From positions 62,001-126,000 of the forward strand of contig NZ_VDUY01000001.1 of assembly GCF_008039575.1 (NCBI RefSeq): 64,000 nt of DNA. Direction: 5' to 3'. Position 1 is the first letter of the stretch. Every line of letters begins with the position of its first letter. Shown here piece after piece: positions 17,256 to 26,249 of the stretch. A program made the position numbers and the translations under genes. Origin of the DNA: Zeimonas arvi. Its GTDB lineage: Bacteria > Pseudomonadota > Gammaproteobacteria > Burkholderiales > Burkholderiaceae_E. The notes under the pieces were generated by a model, which ran no database searches, was not told the DNA's origin, and saw only the letters and a program-made list of their open reading frames with translations.

Positions 17256-18017
17256 ATGAACGCAACGAACGCCTCGCGCGTGATGATCGTGACCGGCGGC
17301 AGCCGCGGCATCGGCGCCGCCACCGTGGTGCTGGCCGCCAACCAGGGCTACGACGTGTGCTTCAGCTACGCCGGCAACACCAAGCGCGCCAAGGACGTGG
17401 TCGCCGCCGCCCACGGCGCCGGCGGCCGCGTGCTCGCGGTGCAGGCGGACATGTCCACCGACGCCGGCGTGCGCAAGCTGTTCGACGCCTGCGATGCCGA
17501 ATTCGGCGCGCCCGACGCGCTGGTGAACAACGCCGGCACCACCGGCCCGATCCGCAAGGTGGCCGACATCGACGCCGACACGCTGCGCGCGGTGTTCGAG
17601 CTCAACGTGACCGGCTACTTCCTGGCCGCGCGCGAAGCGATCCGCAGGATGTCGACCGCTCGCGGCGGCAAGGGCGGTGCGATCGTCAACGTGTCATCGC
17701 GCGCGGCGCCGCTGGGCGGCGGCGGCGAATGGGTGCACTACGCGGCCAGCAAGGGCGCGACCGACACTTTCACCATCGGCCTGGCGCGCGAGGTGGGTGC
17801 CGAAGGCATCCGGGTGAACGCGGTGCGCCCCGGCCTGATCGACACCGAGTTGCACGCCGCTGCCGGCGCGCCAGATCGCCTCACGCGGCTCATGAGCGGC
17901 GTGCCGATGGGCCGCGCGGGCTCGGCCGAAGAAGTGGCCGAGACCATCCTGTGGCTGGCCGGGCCGCAGTCTTCGTATGTGAGCGGGGCGTTGGTCGACG
18001 TGTCGGGGGCGCGCTGA
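17256..18017 (+). CDS. Short-chain dehydrogenase/reductase (classical SDR)
   Basis: A 253-aa Rossmann oxidoreductase with the nucleotide motif TGGSRGIG (13-20), NNAG near 91-94, catalytic Ser near 148 and YAASK (Tyr162, Lys166). The C-terminal YVSGALVDVSGAR is typical of 3-oxoacyl-ACP-reductase-like SDRs. The substrate is unknown. The ATG at 17256 has AGGAG upstream. Confidence 0.88.
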   Translation: MNATNASRVMIVTGGSRGIGAATVVLAANQGYDVCFSYAGNTKRAKDVVAAAHGAGGRVLAVQADMSTDAGVRKLFDACDAEFGAPDALVNNAGTTGPIRKVADIDADTLRAVFELNVTGYFLAAREAIRRMSTARGGKGGAIVNVSSRAAPLGGGGEWVHYAASKGATDTFTIGLAREVGAEGIRVNAVRPGLIDTELHAAAGAPDRLTRLMSGVPMGRAGSAEEVAETILWLAGPQSSYVSGALVDVSGAR

Positions 18018-18019
18018 AG

Positions 18020-18259
18020 GTGATAGACCTCCACGAGCTCCGCGCCGGCTTGGACCGGAGCCTGCCCCCCGGCAATCGCCCTGCCCTGCCGGTCATCGAC
18101 TTCCAGCGCGCTGTCCGCCCTTCGTGGTGCACGACTGAGTGGCCGACCGCTCGCCCGCACGGCACCAACCCGTGCAACCTGATCGACATGCACAGCAAGT
18201 ACGGGGCGGTGGCGGGGCTCGACGAGATGCGGGAAATCCTCGCGTCGCGCGGCCGGTGA
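18020..18259 (+). CDS. Possible small hypothetical protein
   Basis: In the 304-bp gap between the SDR and EcsC genes a GTG at 18020, two bases after the SDR stop, opens a 79-codon frame. Its third positions are almost all G or C, and the C-terminal half (MHSKYGAVAGLDEMREILA) looks protein-like. No ribosome binding site or recognisable family was found. It may be a genuine small protein, the relic of a longer gene, or chance. Confidence 0.25.
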   Translation: MIDLHELRAGLDRSLPPGNRPALPVIDFQRAVRPSWCTTEWPTARPHGTNPCNLIDMHSKYGAVAGLDEMREILASRGR

Positions 18260-18321
18260 CTCGGGAGATGCGGCCGGCATCGTGTTTCTCGTACCAGACA
18301 GAATGAATTCCTTGTCCACAC

Positions 18322-19140
18322 GTGAAACGCTTTAGCCTCGAGGCCATGACCCTGTCCGACTTCGACCTCCAGACCCTCGCGCAAGCCAGACGCCTGCTCG
18401 AGAACCCCGGCCTCGCCGTCAAGCTGGCCAACGTGGTGGGCAAGCCCATCGAGAAGGGCTTCGAGATGCTGCCGCCGCGCTGGCGCGACCAGGTGGGCGA
18501 GATCACCCACAAGGCGCTCGACGTGGCCTTGAAGACGGCGCTCGTCTCGATGCGCGAGCGCCCGACCGCCGCCCGCCCCCGCATGCACAAGCTCGCGGCC
18601 ACGGTGAGCGGCGCGGCGGGCGGCGCCTTCGGGCTGGGCGCCCTGGCGCTCGAGCTGCCGGTGTCCACCACGATCATCTGCCGATCGATCGCCGACATCG
18701 CCCGCGCGGAGGGCGAAGACCTGGAGCAACCCGAGGCGCGCCTGGCCTGCCTGGAGGTGTTCGCACTGGGCGGACCGGCCTCGTCCGACGACGCGTCCGA
18801 GACCAGCTACTTCGCGATGCGCGCCGCGCTGTCGCGCGCGGTTTCCGAGGCGGCCGAGCACCTGGCCACCAGGCAGGCCACCGACGCCGGCGCCCCGGCG
18901 CTGGTGCGACTGGTAGCGCTGATCGCCGCGCGCTTCAAGATCCAGGTGTCGCAGAAGGCCGCCGCGATGGCGGTCCCGCTGGTGGGCGCCGCCGGCGGCG
19001 CCACGCTGAACTACCTGTTCATCGATCACTTCCAGGAAATGAGCCGCGGGCACTTCGCGGTTCGCCGGCTGGAAAGAAAATACGGGGCGGGGGCGGTGCG
19101 ACGCGCCTACGAAGCCATCAAGCCTTCGCCAGCACCCTAG
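18322..19140 (+). CDS. EcsC-family protein
   Basis: A 272-aa protein with the EcsC pattern: an amphipathic N-terminal part, a glycine-rich membrane-inserting stretch GAAGGAFGLGALALELPVSTT (about 95-115) and a second glycine/alanine-rich segment (VPLVGAAGGATLNYLF near 220). The function is unresolved; the family is named after a protein encoded with a Bacillus ABC transporter. The start is uncertain: GTG 18322 or ATG 18346, neither with a good ribosome binding site. It is convergent with the LysR gene 4 bp away. Confidence 0.8.
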   Translation: MKRFSLEAMTLSDFDLQTLAQARRLLENPGLAVKLANVVGKPIEKGFEMLPPRWRDQVGEITHKALDVALKTALVSMRERPTAARPRMHKLAATVSGAAGGAFGLGALALELPVSTTIICRSIADIARAEGEDLEQPEARLACLEVFALGGPASSDDASETSYFAMRAALSRAVSEAAEHLATRQATDAGAPALVRLVALIAARFKIQVSQKAAAMAVPLVGAAGGATLNYLFIDHFQEMSRGHFAVRRLERKYGAGAVRRAYEAIKPSPAP

Positions 19141-19144
19141 AGCG

Positions 19145-20068
19145 TCACACACCCGATCGAGGGTCGCCGATCGGCCGGGCGCCGCCCAACAGCACCTCCC
19201 GCAACCGCTCCGCCGACGGCGACACCCCCTCCTCCCGCGTAACCACCGACAGCCCCAGCCGCCCGGCGGTGTCCACGCCCGACAGCGCCACGAAGCGCAC
19301 CCGGTCGTTGGCGTAGCCGGCGGCCACCGAGGGCACCAGCGCCACGCCCAGGCCGCTTCCCACCAGGCTGACCACCGTCTGCACCTGGGTGGCCTCCTGG
19401 CCAAGGCGCGGCGCGAAGCCGGCTTCGCGGCAGACCTTCTCCACCGTGCTGCGCAGGCCGGGCACCTGCGACTCGGAGAACAGCACGAAGGGCTCGTCGC
19501 GCAGCGCGGCCAGCCGAAGCCTGCGCCGGGCGGCCAGCGGGTGACCGGCCGGCAGCACCGCCACGAACTGGTCCGACTCCGCCAGGTCGATGCGCAGTCC
19601 TTCCTGGTCCGCCACCGGGCCGCGGATCGCGCCGATGTCGGCCCTTCCCTCGCGCACCATGTCGATCACGCTCAGCGTCGTGCCCTCCACCAGCTCCAGC
19701 CTCACCTTGGGATAGCGTTCGCGAAAGGCCGGCAGGCAGCGCGGCAGCAGCGAGTAGGTGGCCGAACCCACGAAGCCCAGCCGCAGCGCGCCCCATTCGC
19801 CCAGCGCGGCCAGCCGCGCGTTCTGACGGCCCTGCTCGGCATGGCGCAAGGCGCGCCGGGCCTCGGGCATCAATGCCTGGCCTGCGGCGGTGAGCCGCAC
19901 GCCGCGCGGCCCACGGTCGAAGAGCCGCGCGCCCACCGCATCTTCGAGCTTGCGGATCGACACGCTGATCGCGGGCTGGGCCAGGTAGAGCTGCTCGGCG
20001 GCGCGCCGGTAGCTGCCGGATTCGGCGATGGCGATGAACTGTTCGAGCTGGCGGAGTTCGAGTTGCAT
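19145..20068 (-). CDS. LysR-family transcriptional regulator (module I)
   Basis: A 307-aa regulator with an N-terminal winged helix-turn-helix (LEQFIAIAESGSYRRAAEQL and QPAISVSIRKLEDAVGARLF, about 7-50) and a periplasmic-binding-fold effector domain (about 90-295). It is divergent from the CoA-transferase gene at 20156, with a dyad fitting a LysR box between them. It probably controls the module I genes (20156-25204), with their acid or CoA intermediate as co-inducer. The start at 20068 is chosen because the conserved MQLELRQLEQF begins there. Confidence 0.88.
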   Translation of the reverse strand: MQLELRQLEQFIAIAESGSYRRAAEQLYLAQPAISVSIRKLEDAVGARLFDRGPRGVRLTAAGQALMPEARRALRHAEQGRQNARLAALGEWGALRLGFVGSATYSLLPRCLPAFRERYPKVRLELVEGTTLSVIDMVREGRADIGAIRGPVADQEGLRIDLAESDQFVAVLPAGHPLAARRRLRLAALRDEPFVLFSESQVPGLRSTVEKVCREAGFAPRLGQEATQVQTVVSLVGSGLGVALVPSVAAGYANDRVRFVALSGVDTAGRLGLSVVTREEGVSPSAERLREVLLGGARPIGDPRSGV

Positions 20069-20104
20069 GGCGGCAGATGCGTGACCCACGCGTGATCGTT
20101 TTTC

Positions 20105-20131
20105 ATTATCGCTCGTTTCTACTTCGATATT
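20105..20131. promoter_or_regulatory. Predicted LysR-type binding dyad, module I
   Basis: ATTATCG (20105-20111) and CGATATT (20125-20131) form an inverted repeat with one mismatch and a 13-base spacer, in the 87-bp gap between the divergent LysR and CoA-transferase genes. Its position and A/T-rich half sites fit a LysR regulatory box. Confidence 0.45.
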
Positions 20132-20155
20132 GGACAAGCAAACCTCGACGGATCC

Positions 20156-21415
20156 ATGATCGGCGCCATGTCACCGAACCCCGATCGTCCGCTGGCCCCG
20201 CCGGCAGGGCGCCCAGCCGCCCCCTCGACAGACCGCCCCGCCCCCGCCCTGGCCGGCGTCCGCGTCCTCGACCTCGGCTCGGTCGTCTTCGGTCCCTACT
20301 GCACGCAGACCCTGGCCGACTACGGCGCCGACGTGATCAAGATCGAGTCGCCCGAAGGCGACAGCACGCGCTTCACCGGCCCGGCGCACGAGCGCGGCCG
20401 CTCGGCGATATTCCTGGGCGTGAATCGCAACAAGCGCAGCGTGGTGCTGGACCTGAAGCGCCCCGAGGCGCGCGAGGCACTGCTGGCGCTGGTCGACTCG
20501 GCCGACGTGTTCATCCACAGCGTGCGGCCGCAGAAGCTCGCCAAGCTGGGACTCGACGCGGACACGCTGCGCGCGCGCAACCCGCGGCTGGTCTACGTGG
20601 GCCTGCACGGCTTCGGCGATGGCGGCCCCTATTCCGGGCAGCCGGCCTACGACGACATCATCCAGGGCATGAGCGGCATCGCCGACCTGATGCAGCGCCA
20701 GTCGGGCACGCCGGCCTACTTCCCGACCATCGCCGCCGACAAGACCTGCGGGCAGGTGGCCGCGCACGCGGTGCTGGCGGCGCTCTTCCAGCGCGAGCGC
20801 ACCGGCCGCGGCCAGGTGGTCGAGGTGCCGATGTTCGAGACGATGGCTTCGTTCGTGCTCGCCGAGCACCTGTACGCGCATCACCTGGGCGGCGAGGAGA
20901 TCGGCTATCCGCGCGTGCTGGCGCCCTGGCGCAAGCCTTATCGCACGGCGGACGGCTTCGTCTGCATGATGCCGTACACCAACGCGCACTGGCGCGCCTT
21001 CTTCGAGCACACCGGCCACTCGGAGCTGGCCGCCGACCCGCGCTTCACCGACATCGCCGCGCGCACCCGCAACATCGCCGAGCTGTACCGGCTCACCGGC
21101 GAGATCGTGGCCGCGCGCGACACCGCGCACTGGCTGGACCTGTGCGTGCGACTCGAGATCCCCGCGGCCCGGATGAACCGGCTCGAGGACCTGGAACACG
21201 ACCCGCACTTGCACGCGGTGGGCTTGTTCCAGGACCTGGAAGACGAAACAGGCCGCGCCTACCGCTTCACCCGCAACCCGGTGCGGCTGTCCGACAGCAA
21301 GGTGCCGCCGGTGCTGCCGCCGCGCCTGGGCGAGCACACCCGCGAAGTACTGGCGGAGGCCGGCCTGACCGCCGACGCGATCGAGCGGCTGCTCGCGAAC
21401 CCGAAAGCGGCGTGA
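20156..21415 (+). CDS. Type III (CaiB/BaiF) CoA-transferase, module I
   Basis: A 419-aa enzyme of the formyl-CoA transferase fold. It has an N-terminal VRVLDLGSVVFGPYCTQTLA motif (about 35-54), an ADVIKIESPEGDSTR nucleotide-binding stretch and a probable catalytic Asp195 in IAADKTCGQ. It would move CoA between a donor thioester and a free acid, activating the module I substrate. An N-terminal proline/alanine-rich tail of about 30 residues is longer than usual; ATG 20168 is a possible internal start. MaoC, Bug and acyl-CoA dehydrogenase genes follow on the same strand. Confidence 0.88.
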   Translation: MIGAMSPNPDRPLAPPAGRPAAPSTDRPAPALAGVRVLDLGSVVFGPYCTQTLADYGADVIKIESPEGDSTRFTGPAHERGRSAIFLGVNRNKRSVVLDLKRPEAREALLALVDSADVFIHSVRPQKLAKLGLDADTLRARNPRLVYVGLHGFGDGGPYSGQPAYDDIIQGMSGIADLMQRQSGTPAYFPTIAADKTCGQVAAHAVLAALFQRERTGRGQVVEVPMFETMASFVLAEHLYAHHLGGEEIGYPRVLAPWRKPYRTADGFVCMMPYTNAHWRAFFEHTGHSELAADPRFTDIAARTRNIAELYRLTGEIVAARDTAHWLDLCVRLEIPAARMNRLEDLEHDPHLHAVGLFQDLEDETGRAYRFTRNPVRLSDSKVPPVLPPRLGEHTREVLAEAGLTADAIERLLANPKAA

Positions 21416-21453
21416 GCCGCGAGCGCGCCCAAGCTTCACGAGGAGACTGAACG

Positions 21454-21933
21454 ATGAACACCCCCGCACCCGACAAGCCCACCGTGCTCGGCCACGGCTT
21501 CTACTGGCAGGACATCTCCGTGGGCCAGAAGTTCCGAACCTTCCGGCGCACCGTGACCGAGACCGACCTGGTCAACTTCATCAACACCACCGGCATGCTC
21601 GAGGCCATCTTCATCGAGGCGGGCTACGAACTGGGCGCGATCAGGGGCCGGCCGGTGCCGGCGGCGCTCACCTACTCGCTGATCGAGGGCTTCATCCTGC
21701 AGTCGATGATCCAGGGCACCGGCCTGGCGATGCTCGAGCTGCACAAGAAGATCCTCGGCCCGGTGGTGGTGGGCGACACGATCGGCGCCGAGATCGAGAT
21801 CACCGCGCTGCGCCCCACCTCGAAGAACAACCGCGCGATCGTCACGTCGCGCATCGACGTCTACAACCAGCGCAACGAGATGGTGCTGACCTATACCGCC
21901 ACGCGGATGCTGGCCGGACGGCCGGGCGCCTGA
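21454..21933 (+). CDS. MaoC-like (hot-dog) acyl-CoA hydratase
   Basis: A 159-aa single hot-dog domain of the MaoC/FAS1-like dehydratase group, with DISVGQKFRTFRRTVTETD near the N-terminus. The classic hydratase D-x4-H dyad is not obvious (the region reads NFINTTGMLEAIFIEAG), so catalysis is uncertain; it could be a hydratase, thioesterase-like or structural hot-dog protein. AGGAG lies just before ATG 21454. It lies between the CoA-transferase and Bug genes. Confidence 0.75.
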   Translation: MNTPAPDKPTVLGHGFYWQDISVGQKFRTFRRTVTETDLVNFINTTGMLEAIFIEAGYELGAIRGRPVPAALTYSLIEGFILQSMIQGTGLAMLELHKKILGPVVVGDTIGAEIEITALRPTSKNNRAIVTSRIDVYNQRNEMVLTYTATRMLAGRPGA

Positions 21934-21961
21934 CACGACACTTTCAACGGAGACACGCACG

Positions 21962-22942
21962 ATGACCACGATCCGCCGCACCCTCCTGAAGCTGGCCGCC
22001 ATCGGCCTGGCCGCCGGCGCCGCGCCCGCGCTGCACGCGCAGGCCGCCTGGCCCACCCAGCCGGTGAGGATGGTGATCCCCTTCCCGCCCGGCGGCCCCA
22101 CCGACCTGGTGGGCCGCGTGATCGCGCAGGCGCTTTCGGAGCAACTGGGCCAGAACGTGATCGTGGAGAACAAGCCGGGCGCCAACGCGAACATCGCGGC
22201 CGAGTTGGTGGCGCGTGCGCCGGCCGACGGCTACACCTTCATGTACAACACCTCGTCGCTCGCGCTGAGCGCGGTGCTCTACAGCAAGCTGAACTACGAC
22301 GCACTGAAGGACTTCGCGCCGGTGGCGCTCACCGCCGTGGTGCCGATGGTGCTGGTGGTCCACCCGAGCGTGCCGGCCAGGACCGTGCCCGAGTTCATCG
22401 AGCACCTTAGAAAGAATCCCGGCAAGCTGGTCTACGGCTCGGCAGGCAACGGCAACGTGACCCACCTGGGCGCCTTCCAGTTCCTGCAGGCCAACGGGCT
22501 CGACGCCACCCACGTGCCCTACAAGGGCAGCGCCCCGGCGCTGGTGGACCTGGCTGGCGGCCAGACGCAGTTCATGACCGACACGATCAACTCCGCCCTG
22601 CCCTACATCCGCGACGGGCGGATGCGCGCGCTGGCGGTGACCAGCGCCAGGCGCTCGCCGGTGCTGCCCGACGTGCCCACGCTGCAGGAGTCGGGCATGG
22701 CCGGCTTCGAGGTCGGCGCCTGGCAGGGCGTGGTCATGCCGGCCAAGACCCCGCCCGAGATCGTGAACAAGCTCAACGCCGAGATCGCGAAGGCGCTGAA
22801 AAACCCGGCGGTGCTCGAGAAGCTCGCCGCGCAGGGCGCGCAACCGCTGGGCTCCACGCCCGACGAGTACGGCGCCTACCTGCGCAGCGAGATCCAGCGC
22901 TGGGGCGCAGTGGCCAAGGCCACCGGCGCGAAGCTCGACTGA
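21962..22942 (+). CDS. Bug/TctC-family periplasmic binding protein, module I
   Basis: A 326-aa receptor with a signal peptide ending near residue 27 (ALHAQ), then AAWPTQPVRMVIPFPPGGPTD and the family's VENKPGANANIAAELV stretch. No tctAB genes lie beside it. It may work with the TctAB pair at 4295-6259 or another membrane pair, or act as a sensor. Its stop falls inside a 10-bp tandem duplication. Confidence 0.9.
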   Translation: MTTIRRTLLKLAAIGLAAGAAPALHAQAAWPTQPVRMVIPFPPGGPTDLVGRVIAQALSEQLGQNVIVENKPGANANIAAELVARAPADGYTFMYNTSSLALSAVLYSKLNYDALKDFAPVALTAVVPMVLVVHPSVPARTVPEFIEHLRKNPGKLVYGSAGNGNVTHLGAFQFLQANGLDATHVPYKGSAPALVDLAGGQTQFMTDTINSALPYIRDGRMRALAVTSARRSPVLPDVPTLQESGMAGFEVGAWQGVVMPAKTPPEIVNKLNAEIAKALKNPAVLEKLAAQGAQPLGSTPDEYGAYLRSEIQRWGAVAKATGAKLD

Positions 22943-22950
22943 GCTCGACT
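22931..22950. repeat. 10-bp tandem duplication at a stop codon
   Basis: The unit RAGCTCGACT occurs twice head to tail (22931-22940, 22941-22950), with a third partial copy beginning at 22951. The Bug stop codon TGA (22940-22942) spans the junction. It looks like a slippage event and adds bases only after the reading frame ends. Confidence 0.7.
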
Positions 22951-22994
22951 GAGCTCGCCCCGGCCCCCTGCCCGAGCCGCTTCCCGGACCCGCG

Positions 22995-24146
22995 ATGACG
23001 ATGCAACTCGATTTCGCCCCCGCCCGGATCCCCGACGTCGACGAGGCCTTGCGCCCGAAGATCCGCGCATTCATCGCCGAACGCATCGGTCGCTATCCGG
23101 CGGAGGTGCGCGCGCGCACCTGGATGGCCTTCGACGCGCAATTCAGCCGCGACATGGGGGAACACGGCTGGATCGGGCTGTCGCTGCCCGAGCGCTGGGG
23201 GGGCCAGGGGCGCGGCGCCTTCGCGCGCTACGTGGTCGTCGAGGAACTGCTCGCGGCTGGCGCGCCGGTGTCGGCGCACTGGATCGCCGATCGGCAGAGC
23301 GGCCCGCTGATCCTGAAGTACGGCACCGACACGCTGCGCGCGCGCCACCTGCCGGGCATCTGCCGCGGCGAACAGTTCTTCTGCATCGGCATGAGCGAGC
23401 CGAACTCCGGCTCGGACCTGGCCTCGGTGGGCACCCGCGCGCGCCGCGGCGACGGCGGCTGGATCGTCGACGGCCGCAAGATCTGGACGACCAACGCGCA
23501 CCGCTCTCACTACATGATCGCGCTGGTGCGCACCAGCGGCGCGGCCGAGGACCGGCACAAGGGATTGAGCCAGCTGATCGTGGATCTGGCGTCGCCGGGC
23601 ATCACCATCCGGCCGATCCGCGATCTTGCCGGTGACGCGCACTTCAACGAGGTCTTCTTCGACGACGTGTTCGTGCCCGACGACTCGCTGATCGGCAACG
23701 AGGGCGACGGCTGGAAGCAGGTCACCTCGGAGCTGGCCTTCGAGCGCAGCGGGCCCGAGCGGATCCTGTCGTCGATCGTGCTGCTGGACATGCTCGTTCG
23801 GCGGGTCGCCGAGCGGGCGAGCGGGGCCGCGCGCCACGACGTCGGCCGCGCAGTGGCCACGATGACCGCGCTGCGCAGCATGTCGGTGTCGATCGCAGCG
23901 CGGCTCGAGCAGGGCGAGGAACCGGTTCTCGAGGCGGCGCTGGTCAAGGAGCTGGGCACCACGCTCGAGCAGTCCATTCCCGAGCTGGCGGTTCGCCACC
24001 TGGGCGACGCCGAGGCGGCCCACGCCGCCGACGACCTGGCCCGCGTGCTGCACGACACCACGCTGCTCGCGCAGTCCTTCTCGCTGCGCGGCGGCACCCG
24101 CGAGATCCTGCGCGGCATGATCGCCCGCGGCCTCGGCCTGCGCTGA
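22995..24146 (+). CDS. Acyl-CoA dehydrogenase, larger partner of a pair
   Basis: A 383-aa flavoprotein of the acyl-CoA dehydrogenase fold. It has FCIGMSEPNSGSDLASVGTRA (the FAD/substrate signature, about 131-151), WIVDGRKIWTTNA, and the C-terminal SLRGGTREILRGMIAR. The usual YEGT catalytic glutamate position reads RGGT, but a glutamate in ELAFERSGPERIL (about 244-256) sits where isovaleryl-/long-chain-type enzymes place theirs. It is followed 14 bp later by a second, degenerate dehydrogenase, suggesting a heteromeric enzyme. Confidence 0.85.
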   Translation: MTMQLDFAPARIPDVDEALRPKIRAFIAERIGRYPAEVRARTWMAFDAQFSRDMGEHGWIGLSLPERWGGQGRGAFARYVVVEELLAAGAPVSAHWIADRQSGPLILKYGTDTLRARHLPGICRGEQFFCIGMSEPNSGSDLASVGTRARRGDGGWIVDGRKIWTTNAHRSHYMIALVRTSGAAEDRHKGLSQLIVDLASPGITIRPIRDLAGDAHFNEVFFDDVFVPDDSLIGNEGDGWKQVTSELAFERSGPERILSSIVLLDMLVRRVAERASGAARHDVGRAVATMTALRSMSVSIAARLEQGEEPVLEAALVKELGTTLEQSIPELAVRHLGDAEAAHAADDLARVLHDTTLLAQSFSLRGGTREILRGMIARGLGLR

Positions 24147-24160
24147 CCGGAGGCACGACC

Positions 24161-25204
24161 ATGTACGCAATGATCGAGGACAGCCTGGCGCGGATGCTGG
24201 ATGACGCGGGCGGCAAACTCGGGTCAGGCACGGATGCCACGCAGGCCGCCGATGCCCCGCGAGCGCTGCTCGCGCAACTGCACGAGGCCGGCATGCTCGA
24301 CCTGCTGGTCTCCGAGGACGGCGAGCCGCCGATGGCCTGGGCCGACGCCGCGCGGCTCTTTATGCTGCTTGGCGCGAAGGCGCCCGAGGCGCCGGTGGCC
24401 GACGCGATCCTGGCGCGGTCGCTGGTCGCCGGCCGGATCCAGGGCCTGCCGGCGTTCACGGTGCTGGCAGGGAACCTGGACGGCGATGCGCTCACGCTCG
24501 ACCGATCTGCCAGCGCCGCGCGCGTGAGCGGCACGGTGCAGGGCGTGCCCTGGGGCGCAGCGGCCGACGTGGTTGTCGCGCCCCTCTCCGACGGCATCGT
24601 CGTGCTCCCCCGCCCCGCCACGGTGTCCATCCGCGGCTTCGGCGTCGAGCCTCGCGCGGCCTGGACCTTCGCGGCAGCCGAGCCGCTCGCCGTGCTCGAC
24701 TGCCCGGCGGGCATCGCCACCGCCCTGCTCGCCTCGGCCACGCGCGCCGCGCAGATCGCTGGCGCGATGCGCGCCGCGCGCGAGCTCACGATCGGCTACG
24801 CGAACGATCGCGTGCAGTTCGGAAAGCCCATCGGCCGCCAGCAGGCGGTGCAGCACCGGATCGCGGTAATGGCCGAGCACTCGGCGTTGGTCGCCGCGGC
24901 CGCGATGCTGGCCTGGGCCGGCGACGGCCCGCCCGACTCGCCGGATCGCGTGGCCACCGCCAAGGGCCTGGCGAGCGAGTACGCCGGCGAGGTCGCCGCG
25001 GCCGCGCACGCGGTGCATGGCGCGATCGGATTCACCGAGGAATACGCGCTGCAGCGCCTCACCCGCCGGATGTGGCAGTGGCGCAGCGAGCACGGCGGCG
25101 CCGCGGCCTGCTTCGAGGCGATCGGCGCGCGGGTGCTTGCCGGACCGCAGGAGAGCGTCTGGGATCGCGTGGTGCGCTCGACAGACCTCTCAAGCCCGTC
25201 GTGA
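24161..25204 (+). CDS. Acyl-CoA dehydrogenase-like protein, smaller partner
   Basis: A 347-aa protein whose C-terminal half keeps the helical dehydrogenase domain (RELTIGYANDRVQFGKPIGRQ, then AVHGAIGFTEEYALQRLTRRM). The N-terminal and middle domains are reduced, and no intact FAD/substrate signature like the upstream partner's is visible. Paired dehydrogenase genes of this kind encode alpha2beta2 enzymes in actinobacterial steroid side-chain degradation. Its last 15 bp overlap the convergent LysR gene. The start could be ATG 24161 or 24170. Confidence 0.8.
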   Translation: MYAMIEDSLARMLDDAGGKLGSGTDATQAADAPRALLAQLHEAGMLDLLVSEDGEPPMAWADAARLFMLLGAKAPEAPVADAILARSLVAGRIQGLPAFTVLAGNLDGDALTLDRSASAARVSGTVQGVPWGAAADVVVAPLSDGIVVLPRPATVSIRGFGVEPRAAWTFAAAEPLAVLDCPAGIATALLASATRAAQIAGAMRAARELTIGYANDRVQFGKPIGRQQAVQHRIAVMAEHSALVAAAAMLAWAGDGPPDSPDRVATAKGLASEYAGEVAAAAHAVHGAIGFTEEYALQRLTRRMWQWRSEHGGAAACFEAIGARVLAGPQESVWDRVVRSTDLSSPS

Positions 25205-26140
25205 TACCGGCGCTCGCCCGCTCACGCGCCTGCCCTCGATGTCGCGATTCACGCTCGAGGCGGGCGGCCTGGCGATCAGAAGGTCGTACAAGGCTTGCGC
25301 CGCGAACGAGAACGGGCGACCGCGCGGCCGGACGATGAACACGCGCCGGACCAGGCCCTTGAACCTCAGCTCACGGTGAACGAGATCCGGGTGGTGAAAA
25401 TCGTAGAGATTGAACTCCGGGATCGCGGTGACGCCAAGCCCCGCGCGCACCATCCCGATCACCGTCGGTAGCTGTTCGACCTCCATGACAGCATTGGCCT
25501 GATATGGACGAAGCGCAGTTTCGAGGTAACGGCTGACGATGCTGTTCCTGACCTGATAGATCAGCCTCTCCTCGGCGAGGTCCTTCACCCTGATTCGCGA
25601 TGTCGACGCCAGCCGGTGATCGTGACGGCAAACCAGGTGGAAGCGATCCGTGCAGTATGCCGACGACTGGAGCTCGCTGTCATCGACCGATACCGTGGCG
25701 ATGCAAAAATCGGCCCGCCCACTGCGCACGCGGGCGATGCCTCGCTCTGACAGAACGTCGGCCACCTCGAGCCGAATGCCAGGATAGGTGCAATTGAATT
25801 CCGCCAGCAATGGCGGGAGCCAGCCCGCCGCGAGGGAGGGAAGCACCGCGACCGAGACTCGGCCGCGTCGGCGCTCGACATGGTCGCGTACGTCGTTCAG
25901 CGCCGACTCGAACTCCTGCAAGACACGACGAGCTGACGCCTCGAAGACCCGGCCCTCGGTGGTGAGCTCGACGTTTCGCGTGTCCCTGAAGAAGAGCCTC
26001 GCGCCGACGCTCTCTTCCAGAGCGCCGATCATCGCACTGAAAGCGGGCTGTGACAGATGGATCGCCTCAGCCGCTCGGGTGAAATTTCGCAGCTGAGCGA
26101 GCAGCAGAAACGCGCGAAGTTGCCGGGTCGATAGATTCAT
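25190..26140 (-). CDS. LysR-family transcriptional regulator (module II)
   Basis: A 316-aa regulator with a winged helix-turn-helix (RQLRAFLLLAQLRNFTRAAE, QPAFSAMIGALEESVGARLFF) and an effector-binding domain. It is divergent from the CoA-transferase gene at 26250, with a clean LysR box between them. Its third-base choice is less G/C-biased than module I, like the rest of module II. It overlaps the end of the upstream dehydrogenase gene by 15 bp in convergent orientation. Confidence 0.9.
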   Translation of the reverse strand: MNLSTRQLRAFLLLAQLRNFTRAAEAIHLSQPAFSAMIGALEESVGARLFFRDTRNVELTTEGRVFEASARRVLQEFESALNDVRDHVERRRGRVSVAVLPSLAAGWLPPLLAEFNCTYPGIRLEVADVLSERGIARVRSGRADFCIATVSVDDSELQSSAYCTDRFHLVCRHDHRLASTSRIRVKDLAEERLIYQVRNSIVSRYLETALRPYQANAVMEVEQLPTVIGMVRAGLGVTAIPEFNLYDFHHPDLVHRELRFKGLVRRVFIVRPRGRPFSFAAQALYDLLIARPPASSVNRDIEGRRVSGRAPVSRRA

Positions 26141-26154
26141 CGGTTTTTTGGATT

Positions 26155-26175
26155 AATTGATCAGAGAAACCAATT
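26155..26175. promoter_or_regulatory. Predicted LysR box (T-N11-A dyad), module II
   Basis: AATTG (26155-26159) and CAATT (26171-26175) are perfect inverted 5-bp arms separated by 11 bases, the classic T-N11-A layout of LysR-type sites. It lies 15 bp upstream of the LysR start and 74 bp before the CoA-transferase start, as expected for an activator site that also autoregulates. Confidence 0.6.
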
Positions 26176-26249
26176 TTACAGATTGCCCGACGCGTACCTA
26201 GAGTCCGTCATGAGCGTCAACCCGACGCCTTCGGAGGCACTGAACGGTC

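Noticed and set aside
22995-24146. 3-sulfinopropionyl-CoA desulfinase of the acyl-CoA dehydrogenase fold
   Set aside because: Tempting given the sulfur genes nearby, but the protein is paired with a second dehydrogenase-like gene, retains a plausible catalytic glutamate, and lies outside the sulfur operon. No desulfinase-specific residues could be confirmed by eye.
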